Below are positions 6,972 through 8,638 of a stretch of DNA of 8,638 nt, piece after piece. This DNA comes from Treponema sp. (lineage in GTDB: Bacteria > Spirochaetota > Spirochaetia > Treponematales > Breznakiellaceae). A model generated the notes under the pieces. That model was not told where the DNA came from, did no database searches, and was given only the letters and a program-made list of their open reading frames with translations. How positions within the stretch are numbered: position 1 is the first letter of the stretch; each line of letters begins with the position of its first letter. Both the position numbers and the translations under genes were made by a program. The stretch is from contig JAIRXN010000220.1 in assembly GCA_031268245.1 (NCBI GenBank), positions 1 to 8,638 of the forward strand. The letters run 5' to 3'.

Positions 6972-7757
6972 CTAGTTCAAACTCCTTGTATTGGCTGACA
7001 TAATTTTAATTGCGAATTTCCGCGGCGCAAGGCGCATCAAAAAGAAACGGGCCAGTTTATTGATCCCCCCCGGCACAAACACCGGGCCTTTCCCCAGGGC
7101 CTTCAATGTTTTTTCCGCCACTTGCGCGGGCCTTAAAGTACCCGGCGCCCTGACCGCATGCGCCTGATTGTAGCCGGGCGTAAGAATGGCCCCCGCGCAG
7201 GAAGCGACCACATCAATGCCGCAGGGCTTAAGCTCTTCCCACAGGCCTTCGGCAAGGACGGCGTTAAAGGCCTTGCTTGCCGCATAGCCTGCAAGCCTGG
7301 GACTACCCTGTGTTCCTGCCAGTGAAGACATCAGTATGATGCCTCCCTTTCCACGCTCAATCATTTGCGGCAGTACAAGCCGGGAAAGCGCCAAAGGTCC
7401 CCGCACATTGACAGCGGCTATCTGCACAAGCTGTTCTTCTTCAAGATCCTTGAAAAGCCCGACCGGCGCGTATGCCGCATTGTAAATCAGAAGACCGATT
7501 TGGACGTTCAGGGAACCGGCAAAAGCCTTTACCGCCTCAAGATCGCCCATATCCACCGCGTGGGTAACAAGCTCCACCGGGTACTTCCCCCCGAGCTCTG
7601 CGGCAAAGGCTTCCAGTTTTTCTTTTCTCCTGGCCAGCAGTACAAGGTTAAATCCCCGCCGGGCCAGAGCTTCGGCATAGGCGGCGCCTAATCCCTCGGA
7701 TGCACCGGCAATCAGAGCGTAGGGCCCATACTTTTCCAGCATAGTGTACAATACCAT
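6972..7757 (-). CDS. Classical short-chain dehydrogenase/reductase
   Basis: This 261-residue Rossmann-fold NAD(P)H oxidoreductase has all core motifs: cofactor loop AGASEGLG (17-24), an ARR pair after the second strand (42-44, suggesting NADPH preference), the NAA version of NNAG (93-95), and the catalytic tetrad Asn117, Ser145, Tyr158 and Lys162 (YAASK, 158-162). The usual PG after the active-site lysine is replaced by CAG (187-189). The N-terminus, KYGPYALIAGASEGLG followed by AYAEALARRG, resembles 17-beta-hydroxysteroid dehydrogenase 12/3-ketoacyl reductase-type enzymes, so a keto-steroid or keto-acyl substrate is a reasonable but unproven guess. The C-terminal 30 residues are basic and hydrophobic (KLARFFLMRLAPRKFAIKI) and may touch the membrane. 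ATG at 7757 has no clear Shine-Dalgarno; Met6 (7742) is an alternative without a better one. It is the first gene of the minus-strand run and directly precedes the sterol-reductase-like gene. Confidence 0.93.
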   Translation of the reverse strand: MVLYTMLEKYGPYALIAGASEGLGAAYAEALARRGFNLVLLARRKEKLEAFAAELGGKYPVELVTHAVDMGDLEAVKAFAGSLNVQIGLLIYNAAYAPVGLFKDLEEEQLVQIAAVNVRGPLALSRLVLPQMIERGKGGIILMSSLAGTQGSPRLAGYAASKAFNAVLAEGLWEELKPCGIDVVASCAGAILTPGYNQAHAVRAPGTLRPAQVAEKTLKALGKGPVFVPGGINKLARFFLMRLAPRKFAIKIMSANTRSLN

Positions 7758-7810
7758 GAATGCCGGTTGAATGGCTATAAGCTCTATTACATCCGCCCGG
7801 AGTCTGCCGG

Positions 7811-7816
7811 AGTATA
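7811..7816 (-). promoter_or_regulatory. Possible -10 box for the dehydrogenase operon
   Basis: TATACT on the minus strand is a five-of-six match to a -10 box, placed about 55 bases before the dehydrogenase ATG. I see no matching -35 at 16-18 bases, so the call rests on one element and on its position in the divergent gap. Confidence 0.25.
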
Positions 7817-7845
7817 TTACGAATTTACCGGAAATACATTATGAT
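7817..7845 (+). promoter_or_regulatory. Possible promoter for the START-like gene
   Basis: TATGAT (7840-7845) is a five-of-six -10 box, with a weak TTACGA (7817-7822) 17 bases upstream. Transcription would begin near 7852. That leaves a short leader holding GGAG (7864-7867) before TTG at 7873, which supports the TTG as translation start. It overlaps the candidate -10 of the divergent dehydrogenase operon, so the two directions could compete. Confidence 0.35.
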
Positions 7846-7872
7846 TCATTTATGCGGAACACGGAGACCCTT

Positions 7873-8538
7873 TTGAAGACGGAAGGCAAAAACCTTAGGA
7901 TGTATGCGGCACTGCTCTTCCTGTTTATGCTGCCCGCGGCGGCGCTGAACGGGGAAGAATTCAAACTTCCGCCGAAAGATACCTGGGAGAAGCTTTTTAA
8001 CAGGACAGTAATTATCAGAACTGAAGTGTCCCGGGAAGTTGAGGCCGATAAAAGCAAATGGATAGATGCCTATGCGGATCTCCATACCTGCACCGATATA
8101 CCGATGTCCAGCCTCCGGGAGACCATTCTGGATTATGAAGCATATCCCCGTATTTTTAAGCGGAACAAGGGTATGAAGGTTATCCGCGAAGACGGCAGAG
8201 TATACCATGATATGACGGCAGGCATTGAGGTACTGGGAGTTTCCTACGCCGTGCGCTTCCGCCAGGCAGTTACCGTCCTTGTTGATGAACCCGACCGCTT
8301 GATTCTTGATTTTATCCCTGTTACCGACGACGGCAGCGTAAAGAATGTGCGGGGCGCATGGTATTTTGAATCCCTTCCGGGGACTAACCGGGTCTATGTC
8401 CGCTACTATGCCGCAAGCCGGGTCATGCAGCGAATCCCCCTGCAGCGTTTTTTTATGTCCATACTCATTGATGATGAAACCGGCGGTGCGCTCCGCCAGT
8501 TTCTGAGCGCCGCCCGAAAGAGGAGCAAAAACCGTTAG
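7873..8538 (+). CDS. Exported SRPBCC/START-like protein
   Basis: The product is a small secreted or periplasmic protein with a predicted helix-grip (SRPBCC/START/polyketide-cyclase-like) fold, a fold that binds hydrophobic ligands. Evidence is the segment SSLRETILDYEAYPRIFKRN, which matches the opening helix and 'Y-x-x-(F/Y)-P' region of the superfamily. Alternating strands follow (YAVRFRQAVTVLVDEPDRLILDF, then RGAWYFESLPGTNRVYVRYY) and a long C-terminal helix (FFMSILIDDETGGALRQFL and on) closes the fold. I chose TTG at 7873 because GGAG lies six bases upstream and it gives a neat signal peptide: MKTEGKNLR, then YAALLFLFMLPAAALNG, with likely cleavage near Ala24 or Gly27. There is no lipobox cysteine. 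ATG 7852 and ATG 7771 in the same frame extend the N-terminus with non-signal-like residues and lack a Shine-Dalgarno; ATG 7900 is also possible. The mature part is about 195 residues. Divergence from the dehydrogenase/sterol-reductase run hints at a shared lipid ligand (inference). Confidence 0.75.
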   Translation: MKTEGKNLRMYAALLFLFMLPAAALNGEEFKLPPKDTWEKLFNRTVIIRTEVSREVEADKSKWIDAYADLHTCTDIPMSSLRETILDYEAYPRIFKRNKGMKVIREDGRVYHDMTAGIEVLGVSYAVRFRQAVTVLVDEPDRLILDFIPVTDDGSVKNVRGAWYFESLPGTNRVYVRYYAASRVMQRIPLQRFFMSILIDDETGGALRQFLSAARKRSKNR

Positions 8539-8561
8539 GGCGGCGCTGATTAACTCACCGC

Positions 8562-8627
8562 TTCCTTAGGAACTGCGCAAGAATAAAATGTACAACATTT
8601 TATTCTAATTGCTTACGCAATAAGGAA
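8562..8627 (+). repeat. Imperfect palindrome with long central hairpin
   Basis: A perfect 12-bp stem, AGAATAAAATGT (8580-8591) with ACATTTTATTCT (8595-8606), closes a three-base loop. It is flanked by two small hairpins, TTCC-TTA-GGAA (8562-8572) and ATTGC-TTAC-GCAAT (8608-8621), and by outer arms TTCCTTA (8562-8568) and TAAGGAA (8621-8627) that can pair with each other instead. The right arm holds the Shine-Dalgarno AAGGA of the gene starting at 8633. The central stem is AT-only apart from two pairs and is not followed by a T-run, so it is not a standard Rho-independent terminator for the upstream gene. It may be a dispersed palindromic repeat, an operator or an RNA switch. Confidence 0.75.
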
Positions 8628-8632
8628 ATAAC

Positions 8633-8638
8633 ATGACC
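8633..8638 (+). CDS. Start of a further gene, cut by the window edge
   Basis: ATG at 8633 is preceded by AAGGA with six bases between, an excellent ribosome-binding site, so a plus-strand gene probably begins here. Only Met-Thr is visible and nothing can be said of its function. Its Shine-Dalgarno lies in an arm of the palindrome just upstream. Confidence 0.5.

Noticed and set aside
8580..8606. Rho-independent terminator of the START-like gene
   Set aside because: The stem is almost all A-T and no run of T follows it, so it lacks the normal features despite perfect symmetry.
8555..8638. Integron attC site at the right edge
   Set aside because: The palindromic shape is suggestive, and treponemes can carry integrons, but the RYYYAAC and GTRRRY-type core sites are not present at the ends.

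Overview
The window reads as a chromosomal piece of a spirochaete, most likely a Treponema-type organism. This is an inference from three things: a polymer-forming DUF342/FapA protein next to a MinD/FlhG-like ATPase, a prolipoprotein diacylglyceryl transferase in the same gene run, and mid-to-high GC coding with AT-rich gaps. No RNA gene, CRISPR array, transposase or phage gene is visible.

Layout. Six genes lie head to tail on the minus strand. In transcription order they are: a short-chain dehydrogenase (7757-6972), an ERG4/ERG24-family sterol-reductase-like membrane enzyme (6970-5891), a small four-helix membrane protein (5869-5378), a MinD/ParA-type ATPase (5378-4233), a very long FapA/DUF342 protein (4120-1217) and Lgt (1165-113). 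The first four are tightly packed, with gaps of 1 and 21 bases and then a 1-base stop/start overlap, so they look like one transcript. A 112-base gap with a possible promoter precedes fapA. A divergent gene on the plus strand (about 7873-8538) encodes an exported SRPBCC/START-like protein. At the right edge a long imperfect palindrome leads into the first two codons of another plus-strand gene (ATG at 8633). The left 112 bases hold no convincing gene, only a short 9-base repeat.

How the genes may work together. The membrane protein, ATPase and FapA form a plausible cell-envelope or flagellar positioning module. The dehydrogenase and the sterol-reductase-like enzyme, with the divergent START-like protein, suggest modification and binding of a polycyclic or isoprenoid lipid. 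Lgt is a housekeeping lipoprotein-maturation enzyme.

The most interesting points are these. (1) Two back-to-back A-rich slippery heptamers after a Shine-Dalgarno-like AGGGG lie at the end of the membrane protein; a -1 shift there would read without a stop straight into the MinD-like ATPase. (2) The N-terminal half of the FapA protein appears to contain three diverged copies of the same module. (3) A sterol-reductase-family enzyme with an AT-richer core sits in a bacterial operon. (4) The Shine-Dalgarno of the gene at the right edge lies in one arm of a palindrome.
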